Shown piece after piece: positions 62,459 to 64,000 of a stretch of DNA of 64,000 nucleotides. The position numbers were made by a program, and so were the translations under genes. The stretch comes from Constrictibacter sp. MBR-5 (GTDB lineage Bacteria > Pseudomonadota > Alphaproteobacteria > JAJUGE01): the NCBI RefSeq assembly GCF_040549485.1, contig NZ_JBEPTK010000016.1, forward strand, positions 26,502-90,501. Reading direction: 5' to 3'. The notes beneath the pieces are model-generated. The model worked only from the letters and a program-made list of their open reading frames with translations. It did not search any database and was not told where the DNA came from. Each line of letters starts with the position of its first letter. Position 1 is the first letter of the stretch.

Positions 62459-63255
62459 TGGCTGCACCCTGGTCGTTGAGGCGGATCCTGGTCGTCGTCG
62501 ACGATTCGCCGGAATGCGCCGTGGCGCTGCGCTCGGTCGCGCGCATGGCGGAGCGGAGCCGCGCGACGGTCGAGGCTCTCTTCATCGAGGATACCGCCGT
62601 CCTCCATCTCGCCAGTCTCACCGTCGTCAGGCACGTCCACCGCCACGGCGGCACCGCCGCCCCGCTCGACGTGACGACGATCGAAGCGATGTACCGGTCG
62701 CAGCGTCTCGGTGCGCAACGGGCGGTCTCGGCGCTGACCGACGCTTCGGGAGCGCCCTGCGCGCTGCGCGTCGTGCGCGGCAGCGTCTCTGACGCTCTGC
62801 TGCACGCTGCTGGAGAGGCGGACATCGTGGTGCTGACGCTGCCATCGTTCGGCCTCGAGCGCCTGGCAGGCGTTGCGGAAAGGCTCGGCGGTACCGGCCT
62901 TCCCGCACTCCTCCTGCTGCGCTCGACCGCGGAGCCGAGGCTCGTCCTGACCATGGCCGACGACGCGTCCGACACGGGGCGGCATCTGATCGCAGTGGCG
63001 ACGTCGATATCGAACCTGCTTGGGCTGCCCTTGCACCCGGTCTCGGAAACGCCGACAGAGGTCCCCGAGCGGGACCGCCGCCTCGACTGGACCACGCCCC
63101 TGCCTCCCCTCGACAGTCTGGAGCAGCTGAAAGCACGGGGTGAACTGTCGGCATCGACCATTGTCGCCTGTCGACACGATCGGCTTTCCACTCACCTCGG
63201 GCCACACTCGGCGGCGCTGGACGCTCGCCGCTGCCCGCTGCTCATCGCGTTCTGA
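62458..63255 (+). CDS. Universal stress protein
   Basis: The protein has 265 residues. The first Usp domain (RRILVVVDDSPECAVALRSV, with EALFIEDTAVLHL and the final LPALLLLRS) lies at about 8-155. The second half (about 160-265) has only weak Usp features (TGRHLIAVATSISNLLGLPL) and lacks a clear ATP-binding G-x2-G-x9-G motif. Usp proteins assist survival in growth arrest and low oxygen. It is the last gene of the plus-strand operon and is coupled to the Lon-like protease. Confidence 0.85.
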   Translation: MAAPWSLRRILVVVDDSPECAVALRSVARMAERSRATVEALFIEDTAVLHLASLTVVRHVHRHGGTAAPLDVTTIEAMYRSQRLGAQRAVSALTDASGAPCALRVVRGSVSDALLHAAGEADIVVLTLPSFGLERLAGVAERLGGTGLPALLLLRSTAEPRLVLTMADDASDTGRHLIAVATSISNLLGLPLHPVSETPTEVPERDRRLDWTTPLPPLDSLEQLKARGELSASTIVACRHDRLSTHLGPHSAALDARRCPLLIAF

Positions 63256-63565
63256 AGCAGAAAAGCCGCACGCGAACGAGGTCCTTCCGCGCACGAACCC
63301 CTTGCACCGCCCAGGGGTGGACCGACAGCCTCGACGATCGCCCTGCCGCCCGTTGTCGTTGTCGCGCAGGGACGACTGGCCTGCGGCCATCTCCAGTGCG
63401 CGCTGCTCTGCCTTGAAATGGGCCTTGGCGGACGGGCATTCCCTGAGCGCGGTTCGGATGAAGTGCTCGACGATGCCGTTATACCAACGGCCGAATCGTC
63501 TGACTCGCGAGGGGATTCCCCTCGGTGTCGGGATTTGATTGAAGAGTGGCGAGGGAGGACTCGCC
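63256..63565. other. Spacer with a possible broken minus-strand gene and IS630 left end
   Basis: On the minus strand about 63500-63350 reads RWYNGIVEHFIRTALRECPS, then AKAHFKAEQRALEMAAG, which looks coding but matches nothing I know. The stretch from about 63480 to the transposase ATG (CCAACGGCCGAATCGTCTGA and onward) probably is the left end of the IS element. If so the minus-strand gene was interrupted by it. Confidence 0.3.
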
Positions 63566-64000
63566 ATGGCTTCGAGCGTGCAGCTTCGGGACGATTACGA
63601 TGTCGGCGGGCTTCGGGCGCTCGCCAAGCGCTGTAGCGATCCGCGCCAGGTCCGGCGTCTTCTGGCACTGGCGGCGGTCTACGCCGGGAAGAGCCGCGAG
63701 GAAGCGGCTGCGATCGGCGGCATGGATCGTCAGACGCTGCGCGACTGGTCGCACCGCTTCAACGAAGGCGGGCCGGAGGGTCTGAGGAACCGCAAGGGCG
63801 CGGGCCGGCCCCGCCTTCTGACGGAGGAGCAGATGCGGGCACTGGCCGACCTCGTCGAGACCGGACCCGATCAGGCGGTCGACGGCGTCGTCCGTTGGCG
63901 GCGCATCGACCTGCGGCATGTCCTGGAGAAGCGCTTCCAGGTGAGCGTCAGCGTCCGTTCGCTCTCGCGGCTGCTCGCCGAACTGTCCTTCACGCACATC
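63566..64000 (+). mobile_element. IS630-family transposase, 5' part
   Basis: The frame is open to the window edge (145 codons). The N-terminal helix-turn-helix region is typical: LRALAKRCSDPRQVRRLLAL, then AAVYAGKSREEAAAIGGMDR and TLRDWSHRFNEGGPEGLRNR. The segment RKGAGRPRLLTEEQ is also characteristic. The DDE catalytic domain lies beyond the window. GGGAGGA precedes the ATG. Whether the element is whole cannot be judged here. Confidence 0.9.

Noticed and set aside
62263..63567. 434-codon minus-strand frame over the Usp gene
   Set aside because: It is mostly antisense to a clear Usp gene; only its first part, outside Usp, was kept as a possible gene fragment.

Overview
The window is GC-rich, densely coded DNA with no rRNA, tRNA or CRISPR array that I can see. 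Protein types suggest an alphaproteobacterium: a hibernation factor fused to a cold-shock domain, IS110/IS5/IS630-type transposases, an HPP/molybdoenzyme pair, DUF2267 and BCAM0308-like proteins, and FNR/FixK-type operators. The genus cannot be fixed from sequence alone.

Region 1 (1-14.8 kb) is part of an alginate-like exopolysaccharide locus. After the 3' end of a GtrA-type membrane protein come an AlgG-type mannuronan C5-epimerase fused to a long helical N-terminal half, three SEL1-repeat proteins (the last a likely lipoprotein resembling AlgK), a polytopic membrane protein and an outer-membrane beta-barrel. An AlgL-type alginate lyase is encoded convergently. Most joints on the plus strand are ATGA overlaps, so this is one operon entered from the left.

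Region 2 (14.9-32.5 kb) is an accessory and decay zone. It holds a deleted IS110 transposase, a phosphoenolpyruvate-mutase-family gene cut and joined to a serine-recombinase tail, three fragments of one recombinase-associated helix-turn-helix sequence, a frameshifted DUF2254 gene, a decayed exoD-like gene and a deleted IS5-type transposase. Intact genes among them encode a SWIB protein, a SRPBCC protein, a DUF4157 (eCIS-type) protein, a receiver domain, an alpha/beta hydrolase, a nitrate-reductase-like molybdoenzyme with an HPP membrane protein, a phospholipase-D-type synthase and a DUF389 membrane protein.

Region 3 (32.5-63.3 kb) looks like a low-oxygen survival island. The core is a 15-gene, 15.3-kb minus-strand operon in which almost every joint overlaps: acyl-CoA synthetase, 2-oxoacid dehydrogenase E1 alpha, E1 beta and E2, an acyl carrier protein, a group 3b-like NAD(P)-linked [NiFe] hydrogenase (hydBGDA plus a cyclic-nucleotide-binding-domain protein), its endopeptidase and hypAFCDE. 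Around it lie an NAD-salvage set (pncA, prs, pncB), a second-type groEL, a hibernation factor, phosphoribosyltransferase, cysteine desulfurase, neurotransmitter-symporter-family transporter, LonB-like protease and universal stress protein. Three perfect FNR/FixK boxes (TTGAY-N4-RTCAA) sit in the two divergent promoter regions. One lies exactly -41.5 from predicted start sites on both strands. The genes would thus switch on together when oxygen falls: hydrogenase and dehydrogenase for redox balance, NAD salvage for the cofactor pool, and chaperone, protease, Usp and ribosome hibernation for persistence.

Region 4 (63.5 kb to the end) is the start of an IS630-type transposase running off the window.
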